A stretch of DNA of 14,548 bases from JAQYVL01 sp964578935 (lineage in GTDB: Bacteria > Desulfobacterota > Desulfobacteria > Desulfobacterales > SURF-7). The stretch spans positions 1 through 14,548 of the forward strand of contig CAZOEW010000090.1 of the NCBI GenBank assembly GCA_964578935.1. Reading direction: 5' to 3'. Shown in pieces: positions 7,032 through 14,234 of the stretch. Within the stretch, counting starts at the first letter, position 1. Each line of letters opens with the position of its first letter. A model generated the notes under the pieces. It was not told the DNA's origin, ran no database searches, and was given only the letters and a program-made list of their open reading frames with translations. A program made the position numbers and the translations under genes.

Positions 7032-8825
7032 GTGTACCGCGATCTGAAAGCGTTTATCAAAACCCTTGAAAATGAAGGCGAAATTAAAAAAATTGAGGGT
7101 GAGGTTTCTCCTTTTCTTGAAATCAGCAAAATAACGAACCGGGAATCGAAAAGTTCCGGTGGAGGGAAGGCGCTGTTCTTCCGGAATGTGTCCGGCTCAA
7201 AATTTCCGGTTGTCACCAACCTGTTCGGAAGCAATAAAAGGATATGCCTTGCGCTTGGTGTAAACAATCTGGATCAGCTTGGAGAAAGGGTCAGGGAATA
7301 TATAGACTTCCATCCTCCAAAAAATCTCAAGGATGCGATTAACGTAATTCCCATGGCGATCAACCTGGCGAATTTTTTCCCGAGAAGATACAGATCAAAA
7401 CCACCTCCCTGTCAGGAAGTGGTAATCAAAGGTGATCAGGTCGACCTGGCTGCTATCCCCGTACTTCACTGCTGGCCGGGTGATGCAGGCCCTTTTATAA
7501 CACTTCCACTTGTTTTTACAAAAAGCCTGATAACGGGAAAGAGAAATGCAGGCATGTACCGACTTCAAATTTTTGATAAAAATACAACCGGCATGCACTG
7601 GCATATTCATAAAGACGGTTCCCATTATTTCAATGAGTATCGCGAAGCCGGAAAAAAAATGCCGGTTGCGGTGGCAATCGGAGCGGATCCCGCGACAATC
7701 TATTCAGCCACCGCTCCCATGCCCCGGGGAATAGACGAAATGCTTCTTTCAGGCTTTATCCGGAAGAAGCCGGTTCGAATGGCAAAATGTGTTACCATTG
7801 ACATGGAAGTCCCTGCCGAGGCTGAATTTGTTTTGGAAGGATATGTCAACCCGGATGAAAGACGAGTGGAAGGGCCGTTTGGCGATCATACGGGTTATTA
7901 TTCCCTGGCCGATGATTATCCGGTATTTCATGTCACGGCAATTACCCATCGAAAAAATCCGATTTACCCCGCTACGCTGGTCGGGCCTCCACCCATGGAG
8001 GACTGCTATCTTGCGAAGGCAACGGAAAGGCTTTTCCTGCCCATGCTTCAATCGGTCATGCCTGAAATCCAGGATTACTGGTTTCCATGGGAAGGCGTTT
8101 TTCACAATATTGTGATTGTATCCATCGAAAAGGAGTACCCGGGACACGCGAACAAGCTGATGAGCGGGCTTTGGGGACAGGGCCAGATGAGTTTCTGCAA
8201 GGCAATTGTTGTTGTTGATAAAAACATAAATCCTCAAAACCCTGAATCTGTTTTACACGAATTCCTGGAGCGGTTTGACCTGACTTCCGACATTACCCTG
8301 ACAAAAGGGATTCTGGATGTACTCGATCACTCCTCCCCATTTCCCAATTTCGGCTCCAAAATCGGCATCGACCTTACAGAGCGCTTCAGGGATGAACCTC
8401 CGAGAGAAATTCCCAGCAACCTTCCCGCTCCGCTTTCCAACCGGGAGATCAAACGCATTGTTTTCGAAAACGTTGCCGGGTCCGGGAATTTCCGCAGGCT
8501 TCCCACGGAAAATGGTAAGGATCAGGGTGCCATCAACCGGATATTGTTGATCAATATTGAAAAAACAAATACCCGGGGCGGAAAAAGGATTGCAGAAGAA
8601 CTGCTGAATTTGAATCCGCTCTCGGGATTCAATATTTTCATCCTTTTTGACCCTGAAATCGATCTGGAGAACAATTCCATGATACTTTGGAAACTTTTTA
8701 ACAATGTCGCTCCGGATCGGGACATAATTCTCCGGGATCAAAAGATGGTTGTCGATGCCTGTCGAAAAGGTTTGATGGACGGTCATAACCGAGAATGGCC
8801 GAATGAATTGAGATTTGAAAAATAA
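7032..8825 (+). CDS. ubiD: UbiD-family prenylated-FMN decarboxylase (probable menaquinone MqnL role)
   Basis: This is a reversible aromatic (de)carboxylase using prenylated FMN, a divalent metal and potassium. The 597 residues fit the long bacterial UbiD type. Metal/cofactor residues line up with characterised members: N172 and R177 in NAGMYRLQ, H191 in HWH, and E269 in AEFVLEG (265 and 269 both acidic). The catalytic acid pair is E280 and D285 in EGPFGDHTGYY, so the triad is Arg-Glu-Asp rather than Arg-Glu-Glu. The start is GTG 7032, 3 bases after the ubiX stop, with GGGGAG about 9 bases upstream. Its substrate is probably the prenylated naphthoate made by the upstream prenyltransferase, giving the demethylmenaquinol core. 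An aromatic carboxylase role is less likely given the prenyltransferase neighbour. Confidence 0.92.
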   Translation: MYRDLKAFIKTLENEGEIKKIEGEVSPFLEISKITNRESKSSGGGKALFFRNVSGSKFPVVTNLFGSNKRICLALGVNNLDQLGERVREYIDFHPPKNLKDAINVIPMAINLANFFPRRYRSKPPPCQEVVIKGDQVDLAAIPVLHCWPGDAGPFITLPLVFTKSLITGKRNAGMYRLQIFDKNTTGMHWHIHKDGSHYFNEYREAGKKMPVAVAIGADPATIYSATAPMPRGIDEMLLSGFIRKKPVRMAKCVTIDMEVPAEAEFVLEGYVNPDERRVEGPFGDHTGYYSLADDYPVFHVTAITHRKNPIYPATLVGPPPMEDCYLAKATERLFLPMLQSVMPEIQDYWFPWEGVFHNIVIVSIEKEYPGHANKLMSGLWGQGQMSFCKAIVVVDKNINPQNPESVLHEFLERFDLTSDITLTKGILDVLDHSSPFPNFGSKIGIDLTERFRDEPPREIPSNLPAPLSNREIKRIVFENVAGSGNFRRLPTENGKDQGAINRILLINIEKTNTRGGKRIAEELLNLNPLSGFNIFILFDPEIDLENNSMILWKLFNNVAPDRDIILRDQKMVVDACRKGLMDGHNREWPNELRFEK

Positions 8826-8835
8826 AAAATTTTAT

Positions 8836-8854
8836 GCTACGAAACCAGTGTAGC
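8836..8854 (+). repeat. Weak hairpin after ubiD
   Basis: GCTAC and GTAGC form a 5-base stem around a 9-base loop, 10 bases after the ubiD stop and before the PilZ gene. The following bases are pyrimidine-rich but hold no T run. At best it is a weak terminator; read-through into the PilZ gene is plausible. Confidence 0.2.
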
Positions 8855-8875
8855 CTTCCTAATTTCTTATTTCAC

Positions 8876-8883
8876 AGGGGTGA
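8876..8883 (+). promoter_or_regulatory. Ribosome binding site deciding the PilZ gene start
   Basis: AGGGGTGA lies 5 bases before ATG 8889. An in-frame GTG at 8880 is embedded in the site and is therefore unlikely to be the start. Confidence 0.6.
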
Positions 8884-8888
8884 CTCAG

Positions 8889-9365
8889 ATGACAGAAAAA
8901 ATCTTTATCGGCGGCAATGACATGGCCATATTCACATGCCCTGTATGTAAAAAATCTAAAACCGTTAATGTTTCAGGCTATAAAAGCAAGCAGACAGCTG
9001 TGAATGTCAAATGTAAATGCCCTTGCGGCCATACCTATTCAGCCCTTCTTGAAAGAAGAAAGCATATCCGGAAAGACATTCACCTTTCAGGAAGTTACAT
9101 CAATAAAAACGGGGGTGGCAGGGGAAGGATGGAAATACTGGATCTGTCCAGATCCGGGTTAAAAATAAAAATCAATAACCCAACGGAAACAAAAATCGGC
9201 GATATCCTTAAACTGCAGTTTACCCTTGACGACAAGCAAAACTCAGAAGTTACAAAAGAGGTAATCATCAGGAGTATAAACGGAAACTTTTTCGGAACCG
9301 AATTTCTTTCTCTTGAGCATTATGACAAGCTCGGATCCTATCTTCTTTTTGACTTCGCTTCCTGA
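8889..9365 (+). CDS. PilZ-domain c-di-GMP receptor with N-terminal zinc-ribbon-like region
   Basis: The 158-residue protein joins a Cys-rich front end to a PilZ domain. Residues about 17-46 hold CPVC and then CKCPCGH, five Cys and one His that could bind zinc. The PilZ domain follows: the c-di-GMP-binding RxxxR is in RRKHIRKD (about 56-63), and the D/NxSxxG element is DLSRSG (about 88-93). The rest is the expected small beta barrel ending at the C-terminus. Both ligand motifs are intact, so c-di-GMP binding is expected. The effector target is unknown; PilZ proteins of this size usually act on motility, exopolysaccharide or transcription. There is no membrane segment. It lies 63 bases after ubiD and may be co-transcribed. 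Its stop is only 5 bases from that of the convergent hisD. Confidence 0.88.
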   Translation: MTEKIFIGGNDMAIFTCPVCKKSKTVNVSGYKSKQTAVNVKCKCPCGHTYSALLERRKHIRKDIHLSGSYINKNGGGRGRMEILDLSRSGLKIKINNPTETKIGDILKLQFTLDDKQNSEVTKEVIIRSINGNFFGTEFLSLEHYDKLGSYLLFDFAS

Positions 9366-9370
9366 TCTCT

Positions 9371-10672
9371 CTATTTTTTCAGCCTCACCTTTACAGATCC
9401 GGCATGGGCGTCCAATCCCTCGGTTTTGGCGAGCAGCATGATGTCATGTGCTTCTTTTTTAAAGGCCTCCTCCGAATAATAGATCATGCTCGTCTTCTTG
9501 ATAAAATGATCAACTGAAAGGGCTGAAGCGAACTTCGCCGTCCCGGCGGTCGGCAGGACATGATTTGGGCCTGCCACATAGTCACCTACAGCTTCGGGGG
9601 TATGGCTTCCAAGAAAAACAGCACCTGCGTTACGAATTCTTCCCAGATACTCAAACGGATTATCGACCTGAAGTTCAAGATGCTCCGGCGCGATCCGGTT
9701 CGCAAGCTCAATTGCGGAATCAATATCCGACACGACCATAATCCCTCCATAATCTGAAAGAGAACGCCAGGCAATTTGTTCTCTCGTCAGCTCGACAAGT
9801 TGTTTTGAAACCGCTTTGTTGGTCAACTCCGCGATCTCTTTCGAGTCTGTAATCAGGATAGAGGAAGCAAGGGGATCATGCTCTGCCTGGGACAGCAGAT
9901 CAGCGGCAATATACTCGGGGTTTGCTGTTTTATCCGCAATCACCAGAATTTCGCTCGGGCCTGCAATCATATCGATTCCCACGGTACCGGCAACAATTTT
10001 TTTGGCAAGCGTAACATAGATATTTCCCGGGCCGACAATCACATTCACTTTTGGGATGGTTTCCGTGCCGTAAGCAAGGGCTGCAATCCCCCAGGCACTC
10101 CCGGCTTTATATATTTTATGAATTCCCGCTTTCTGTGCCGCCACAATAAGGTGTGGATCAACCTCCCCTTTCCGGGTAGGCGGGGTAACCATAACGGTTG
10201 TATCCACACCTGCAATTCGTGCGGGGATACCGCCCATCAGAACCGAAGAAACCAGAGGGGTCTTTCCTCCGGTTGCACCCGGCACGTAGACTCCTGCCGC
10301 ATCAACCGGATTGATCATCTGGCCCAGAAGAACACCGGGCCTGTCTGCATGAATCCATGAATTTGACAACTGACGTTCATGAAACGACTCTATCTGAGAA
10401 ACCGCACGGTTAAGTGCTCTTATAAATGAGCGGTCCACTCTCTTTCCGGCTTCCTTTATCTCAAGAGAAGATACCTCCATTGATTCCGCAGTGAGAAGGG
10501 GCGCATCAAATTGGTTTGTATATTTAACAACGGCGGAATCCCCGTTCTTTTTAACATCCTCAATAATACGGATCACAGCCTGATACTCCTTTTTGGTGAA
10601 GGAGAGCCCCCGATTGATAATTGCGTCAACCCTTTTTTCAGCGACAGCGGATGGATATGGATAAACTTTCAT
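9371..10672 (-). CDS. hisD: Histidinol dehydrogenase
   Basis: HisD catalyses the last two steps of histidine synthesis, the NAD-dependent oxidation of histidinol to histidine, as a zinc homodimer. The 433-residue length matches the family. Zinc ligands expected from E. coli (Q259, H262, D360, H419) correspond to Q262 and H265 in SQAEHDP, D364 in GDYVAGPNH and H423 in LDAHAGSVK. The catalytic Glu/His pair is in PEHLEL (E330/H331). The dinucleotide-domain blocks VGPGNIYV and AGPSEILVIAD are present. The usual GGAQAIAAL segment reads AGSAWGIAAL, a variant I believe occurs in related bacteria. ATG at 10672 has GAAAGG about 9 bases upstream. No other his gene is adjacent, so it appears separated from the pathway cluster. 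It converges on the PilZ gene and diverges from serC. Confidence 0.95.
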   Translation of the reverse strand: MKVYPYPSAVAEKRVDAIINRGLSFTKKEYQAVIRIIEDVKKNGDSAVVKYTNQFDAPLLTAESMEVSSLEIKEAGKRVDRSFIRALNRAVSQIESFHERQLSNSWIHADRPGVLLGQMINPVDAAGVYVPGATGGKTPLVSSVLMGGIPARIAGVDTTVMVTPPTRKGEVDPHLIVAAQKAGIHKIYKAGSAWGIAALAYGTETIPKVNVIVGPGNIYVTLAKKIVAGTVGIDMIAGPSEILVIADKTANPEYIAADLLSQAEHDPLASSILITDSKEIAELTNKAVSKQLVELTREQIAWRSLSDYGGIMVVSDIDSAIELANRIAPEHLELQVDNPFEYLGRIRNAGAVFLGSHTPEAVGDYVAGPNHVLPTAGTAKFASALSVDHFIKKTSMIYYSEEAFKKEAHDIMLLAKTEGLDAHAGSVKVRLKK

Positions 10673-10940
10673 GAATCAAAACCTTTCTTTGCAATTTTGT
10701 AAATTCGGCCTGTTTGCAGCTTGAAACTCATTCTGGATTAAACCGTGCGTTTTTCGTTCAACCTGTTAGACTGTACCGGTATTTGTATGTCATCCCTGAC
10801 GGGGTTGTCAATCAGGAAAACCATCGGAATTCCTCCGGGTTAGGCCTGTCGGATCAATGCTGTCCCTCCAGGATTTTTCCACAACTGATTCAAACTTCGG
10901 GGAATCCAAAACGTATCTTTCCCATCATCAGGAATAAAGA

Positions 10941-10969
10941 TTGACATAACTCCAATGATCTGTATTTAT
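10941..10969 (+). promoter_or_regulatory. Candidate sigma-70 promoter for serC
   Basis: A perfect TTGACA (10941-10946) is followed 17 bases later by ATTTAT (10964-10969), preceded by TG at 10961-10962 as in an extended -10. The -10 itself matches only three of six consensus bases. A start of transcription near 10976 would leave a leader of about 85 bases before serC. Confidence 0.35.
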
Positions 10970-11047
10970 ATCTTTTTTATGTAAAAAAATTCAGGATTGA
11001 AAATCAATTTTTAAATAATACCGATTACGGAAAGACCATTAACACAT

Positions 11048-11052
11048 GGAGG
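11048..11052 (+). promoter_or_regulatory. Ribosome binding site deciding the serC start
   Basis: GGAGG lies 8 bases before ATG 11061. The in-frame ATG at 11046 overlaps this element, so it would use no site of its own. Starting at 11061 also gives the usual SerC N-terminus and 362 residues. Confidence 0.75.
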
Positions 11053-11060
11053 AAAATCAA

Positions 11061-12149
11061 ATGAAGTATGACAGAATCTTCAACTTTAATGCGGGACCGG
11101 CTGTACTGCCCCTCCCGGTTCTTGAAGAAATTCAGGAATCATTTCTTAATTTTAACGGCAGTGGCATGTCGGTAACGGAAATAAGCCATCGCTCCAAATG
11201 GTTTGACGATGTCATCAATGATGCAGTGGAGAGAACCAAGAGGCTTTTGAATCTGGGCGACCGGTTTGAGGTGCTCTTTATTCAGGGCGGGGCAAGTCTG
11301 CAGTTTGCCATGATTCCGATGAATTTCCTCATGGATGGGAAATCAGCCGATTATGTAAACACGGGTACATGGTCCACCAAAGCAATCCAGGAGGCCAAAA
11401 TCCAGGGGAAAAAAGTTCATGTTGTTGCCTCTTCCGAAGATAAAAATTTTTCATATATACCGAAAAATATAAAATTTAACCGTGACGCGGTCTTTGCTCA
11501 CATCACTTCCAATAACACCATCAAAGGAACCCAGTGGGCCTCTTTCCCGGATACCGCCGGAGTACCGATTATCGCTGACATGTCCTCGGATATCATGAGC
11601 CGCCCCATTGACATGGAAAAATTCGGGATGATCTATGCCGGAGCTCAGAAAAACATCGGACCGGCAGGCGTCTGCATGGTTATTATCCGAAAAGACCTTC
11701 TTTCATACGTTCCGGATAATCTTCCGTCCATGTTAAAGTATACAACCTATTCCTCAAAGAACTCCATGTATAACACACCTCCATGCTTTGTCGTTTACGT
11801 TATTCAGCTTGTACTGAAATGGCTGGAAGAAACCATAGGCGGCCTGGATAAAATGGCTGAGATTAATGAAAAAAAAGCAAAATTGTTATATAACTGTTTT
11901 GATACAAGCGATTTTTACCGCGGTACTGCCGAACCGGACAGCCGATCTTTGATGAATGTTACTTTCCGACTCCCGACTGAAGATCTCGAAAAGAAATTTG
12001 TCGCCGATGCGTCTAAAAACGGCTTTGGAGGACTGAAAGGTCACCGGTCCGTAGGCGGCTGCCGGGCCTCTATCTATAACGCAACGCCACCGGAAGCAAT
12101 CCCGGCCCTTGTCGATTTAATGAAAACCTTTGAAAAAGAAAATGGGTAG
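11061..12149 (+). CDS. serC: Phosphoserine aminotransferase
   Basis: SerC is a PLP-dependent class V aminotransferase. It converts 3-phosphohydroxypyruvate and glutamate to phosphoserine in serine synthesis, and also serves the pyridoxal phosphate pathway in some bacteria. The 362-residue length equals that of E. coli SerC. The N-terminal FNAGPAVLP block, SHRS (H43-R44, substrate phosphate), GGASLQF and TGTWSTKA (W104 stacking on PLP) are present. So are the PLP-nitrogen Asp in ADMSSDI (D173) and the Schiff-base Lys in GAQKNIGPAG (K197). The C-terminal block GHRSVGGCRASIYNA is also intact. It is monocistronic as far as can be seen: no serA or serB is adjacent, and a strong hairpin follows. 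A candidate promoter lies about 100 bases upstream. Confidence 0.96.
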   Translation: MKYDRIFNFNAGPAVLPLPVLEEIQESFLNFNGSGMSVTEISHRSKWFDDVINDAVERTKRLLNLGDRFEVLFIQGGASLQFAMIPMNFLMDGKSADYVNTGTWSTKAIQEAKIQGKKVHVVASSEDKNFSYIPKNIKFNRDAVFAHITSNNTIKGTQWASFPDTAGVPIIADMSSDIMSRPIDMEKFGMIYAGAQKNIGPAGVCMVIIRKDLLSYVPDNLPSMLKYTTYSSKNSMYNTPPCFVVYVIQLVLKWLEETIGGLDKMAEINEKKAKLLYNCFDTSDFYRGTAEPDSRSLMNVTFRLPTEDLEKKFVADASKNGFGGLKGHRSVGGCRASIYNATPPEAIPALVDLMKTFEKENG

Positions 12150-12172
12150 CGGCTAAATCGTGTGAACTGTAA

Positions 12173-12246
12173 ATGCAGAGGGAACGAGGCCGGATTGCCT
12201 CCCCTCTGCATCCCGAACCGGCTGGTATCAATTTTTATTTTTTTTC
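12173..12246 (+). terminator. Strong hairpin after serC with a distant T-rich tract
   Basis: A 10-base perfect stem (ATGCAGAGGG at 12173-12182 with CCCTCTGCAT at 12202-12211) is extended, after an AAC bulge, by a second 5-base stem (GAGGC/GCCTC) with a 6-base loop. It begins 23 bases after the serC stop. A T-rich tract (A-T5-A-T8) lies at 12231-12245, about 20 bases beyond the stem. In a canonical intrinsic terminator the Ts follow directly, so function is likely but not certain; mRNA 3'-end protection is another option. Confidence 0.55.
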
Positions 12247-12359
12247 AAACCGTAATCTTCTTGAAAATATTCTATGCTTTTGGTAAGTGATGCTCACCTG
12301 TTAACAAAAACGGATTCTCCTGACTTGGACTGTGATGAATCTTCAGAAAGGCAACGGAA

Positions 12360-13406
12360 ATGAACTTTAAAACCCTTAGCAGCAGAGAAAGTCTTTCGCT
12401 TGATATCGAATCGGTTGCTGCCATAATCGCTAAAACCCAGACAGAAACCGGTGAAATCCCCTGGAGTAAAAATGGCCATACAGACCCTTGGGATCATGTT
12501 GAATCCATCATGGGACTTACCATTGGCGGATATATAGATGAAGCTCATGCAGGTTTTGAGTGGATGCTTAAGAATCAATTAGATACCGGCGCATGGTATT
12601 CATCTTATCGAAACGGTGTTCCCGAAGACAAAACCCTTGACACCAATATGTCATCCTATATTGCAGTGGGTGTTTTTCACCACTATCTGATTACACGTGA
12701 TATTGAATATTTAAAAATGATGTGGCCCATGGTGAAAGCTGCCATTGAATATGTGTTTTCGCTTCAAGCGCCTGGCGGAGAAATTTACTGGGCCAAAAGC
12801 CCCGAGGGCCGGATTGACCGTATGAGCCTTTTAACCGGTTCCAGCTCCGTTTATATGAGTCTCAAGTGTTCACTTGCCATTGCCGGCATTCTCAACCACT
12901 CCGTGCCGGGCTGGAAAGAGCGGTTTAAAAAACTGGGAGATGCCTTAAAATATCGGCCAAACATTTTTAATGTGACCAAATCCCGATTTTCAATGGACTG
13001 GTTTTACCCGATTCTTTGCGGTGCCCTGACAGATGAAGATGCGCAAAAACGCATAGACAAATACTGGAAAAAATTTGTGGTCGACGGCCTGGGCGTCAGA
13101 TGCGTATCCGACGAACCATGGATCACACTGGCCGAGACTTCAGAACTTGTGCTCGCACTGTCCGCGATTGGGAACCATCGCCTTGCCACCATTGTTTTCA
13201 GCTGGATTCAGGATAAATGTTTTGAAGACGGTTCATGCTGGTGCGGATTCACATTCCCGAATATGATCATCTGGCCTGAAGAAAAAATGTCCTGGACAAA
13301 CGGAGTGGCTCTTATGGCTGCGGATGCCTTATACGAACTGACACCCGCCGGTCAACTCTTTAACCACGCATTCTGGAAGGAATCTGAATATTCCCGTTTT
13401 CTTTAA
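12360..13406 (+). CDS. Cytosolic (alpha/alpha)6-toroid protein, six-hairpin glycosidase-like ('prenyltransferase-like')
   Basis: The 348-residue protein looks like an alpha/alpha toroid of the type shared by glycosidases and terpene cyclases. There are repeated helix pairs with Trp- and acid-rich loops: TDPWDHVES (41-49), DTNMSSY (94-100), the Gly-rich GEIYWAK (140-146), EPWITLAETSE (252-262) and WPEEKMSWTNG (305-315). The last two resemble loops that line the cavity of toroid glycoside hydrolases, so the acidic residues D42, D45, E48, E259 and E307/E308 are candidates for catalysis; this is inference. Related proteins are often labelled prenyltransferase or phenyltransferase from fold similarity alone. 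There is no signal peptide or membrane segment, so it should be cytoplasmic. ATG 12360 has AAAGG 8-9 bases upstream. An acetyltransferase follows after 59 bases, which suggests action on a carbohydrate or lipid-linked glycan. Confidence 0.65.
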   Translation: MNFKTLSSRESLSLDIESVAAIIAKTQTETGEIPWSKNGHTDPWDHVESIMGLTIGGYIDEAHAGFEWMLKNQLDTGAWYSSYRNGVPEDKTLDTNMSSYIAVGVFHHYLITRDIEYLKMMWPMVKAAIEYVFSLQAPGGEIYWAKSPEGRIDRMSLLTGSSSVYMSLKCSLAIAGILNHSVPGWKERFKKLGDALKYRPNIFNVTKSRFSMDWFYPILCGALTDEDAQKRIDKYWKKFVVDGLGVRCVSDEPWITLAETSELVLALSAIGNHRLATIVFSWIQDKCFEDGSCWCGFTFPNMIIWPEEKMSWTNGVALMAADALYELTPAGQLFNHAFWKESEYSRFL

Positions 13407-13465
13407 TTCCGGGAAATGAGATTGAAAGTGGATTGTGATCCAAAGAAAGGCTGAGGCAATGCGTT

Positions 13466-14185
13466 GTGATTAGAGATCATCGCCCCTATTACATAAAAAA
13501 GGCGTATTTGAAGTTCCAACAATTTTATGCAGAATGGTTTCTACGCCCTCAGCTTGCACATCTTGGAAAAGAACTTACCATTTTTCAGCCATGGAATGCT
13601 GTCATTTTCAGTGGTCCGGTGCGTATAGGCGATTATGCCAACATTATCTGCTCATCCGATCACAAAGTCAGGCTTTCAATCTGGGCGGAGAAAGACGATA
13701 TACCGGGCATTACAATCGGCGATTTCTGCCTGATCTGTCCGGGTGTGAGAGTCAGCGCAGCAACCGAAATCAAAATCGGTGATAACTGCATGCTCGCAAG
13801 CGGCGCATATATTACTGATGCGGACTGGCATGGTATTTATGATCGAACGATTCCCGGTTCAGTCGCCCCTGTAATTCTGGAAGATAATGTCTGGGTGGGG
13901 GATCGGGCTACCATATGCAAAGGCGTTACGATCGGTAAAAACAGTATTGTCGGGGCCGGTGCCGTTGTCGTAAACAATGTTGAGCCCAACACCGTCGTTG
14001 CCGGAAATCCTGCAAAAGTCGTAAAACATCTGGATACCGAAAAAAAGTTCGTCACACGAAGCGAGTGGTTCCTGAATCCGGAAGGAATCACCCGCCAAAT
14101 CGACCAACTTGACCGGAACATGCTTCGTAAAAACACCATTTTCGGCTGGCTGCGTTCTTATGTATGGCCTCAAAAAGGGGATTAA
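13466..14185 (+). CDS. Left-handed beta-helix O-acetyltransferase (hexapeptide family)
   Basis: This 239-residue acyltransferase is of the maltose/galactoside acetyltransferase and NodL type, which are trimers using acetyl-CoA. Hexapeptide repeats with I/V-G-D/K/A turns run from about residue 47 to 175 (for example VRIGDYA, ITIGDFC, IKIGDNC, VWVGDRA, VTIGKNS and IVGAGAVV). The usual end block AGNPAKVVK follows. H122 in DADWHGIYDR is in the position of the catalytic His of the family. A basic helical N-terminus (1-35) and a 50-residue C-terminal helical tail flank the helix. The start is GTG 13466 with GAGG 9 bases upstream; the ATG at 13459 is out of frame. It is probably co-transcribed with the toroid protein and modifies a sugar in surface or storage glycans. 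The acceptor is unknown. Confidence 0.85.
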   Translation: MIRDHRPYYIKKAYLKFQQFYAEWFLRPQLAHLGKELTIFQPWNAVIFSGPVRIGDYANIICSSDHKVRLSIWAEKDDIPGITIGDFCLICPGVRVSAATEIKIGDNCMLASGAYITDADWHGIYDRTIPGSVAPVILEDNVWVGDRATICKGVTIGKNSIVGAGAVVVNNVEPNTVVAGNPAKVVKHLDTEKKFVTRSEWFLNPEGITRQIDQLDRNMLRKNTIFGWLRSYVWPQKGD

Positions 14186-14234
14186 TGCGGAGAGAGAGCC
14201 CGTCTCCTCCAAAAACCATTTTAACAGGTCTCTA

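Larger units (their letters stand above)
10673..11060. other. Divergent intergenic region between hisD and serC
   Basis: This 388-base region must carry the promoters of both hisD (leftward) and serC (rightward). An open frame exists at about 10714-10944, starting at TTG, but its product looks unlike protein and I do not call it. A candidate serC promoter is described separately. An AT-only dyad of 7-base arms (TTTTTTA and TAAAAAA) lies at 10973-10988, just downstream of it, and might be a regulator site or chance. I found no convincing leftward promoter for hisD, no riboswitch and no T-box motif. Confidence 0.5.

Noticed and set aside
7749..8786. Long antisense open frames within ubiD (7749-8237 and 8253-8786, minus strand)
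   Set aside because: They lie wholly inside a well-supported gene on the other strand and resemble no protein family; they follow from the codon bias of ubiD.
9878..10360. 160-codon + strand open frame inside hisD
   Set aside because: It is antisense to intact hisD, with low-complexity Cys/His/Asn-rich content and no motif, so it is a shadow.
10714..10944. 76-codon + strand open frame between hisD and serC, starting at TTG
   Set aside because: There is no convincing ribosome binding site, no recognisable motif, and the composition looks like translated non-coding DNA. Its end runs into the candidate serC promoter.
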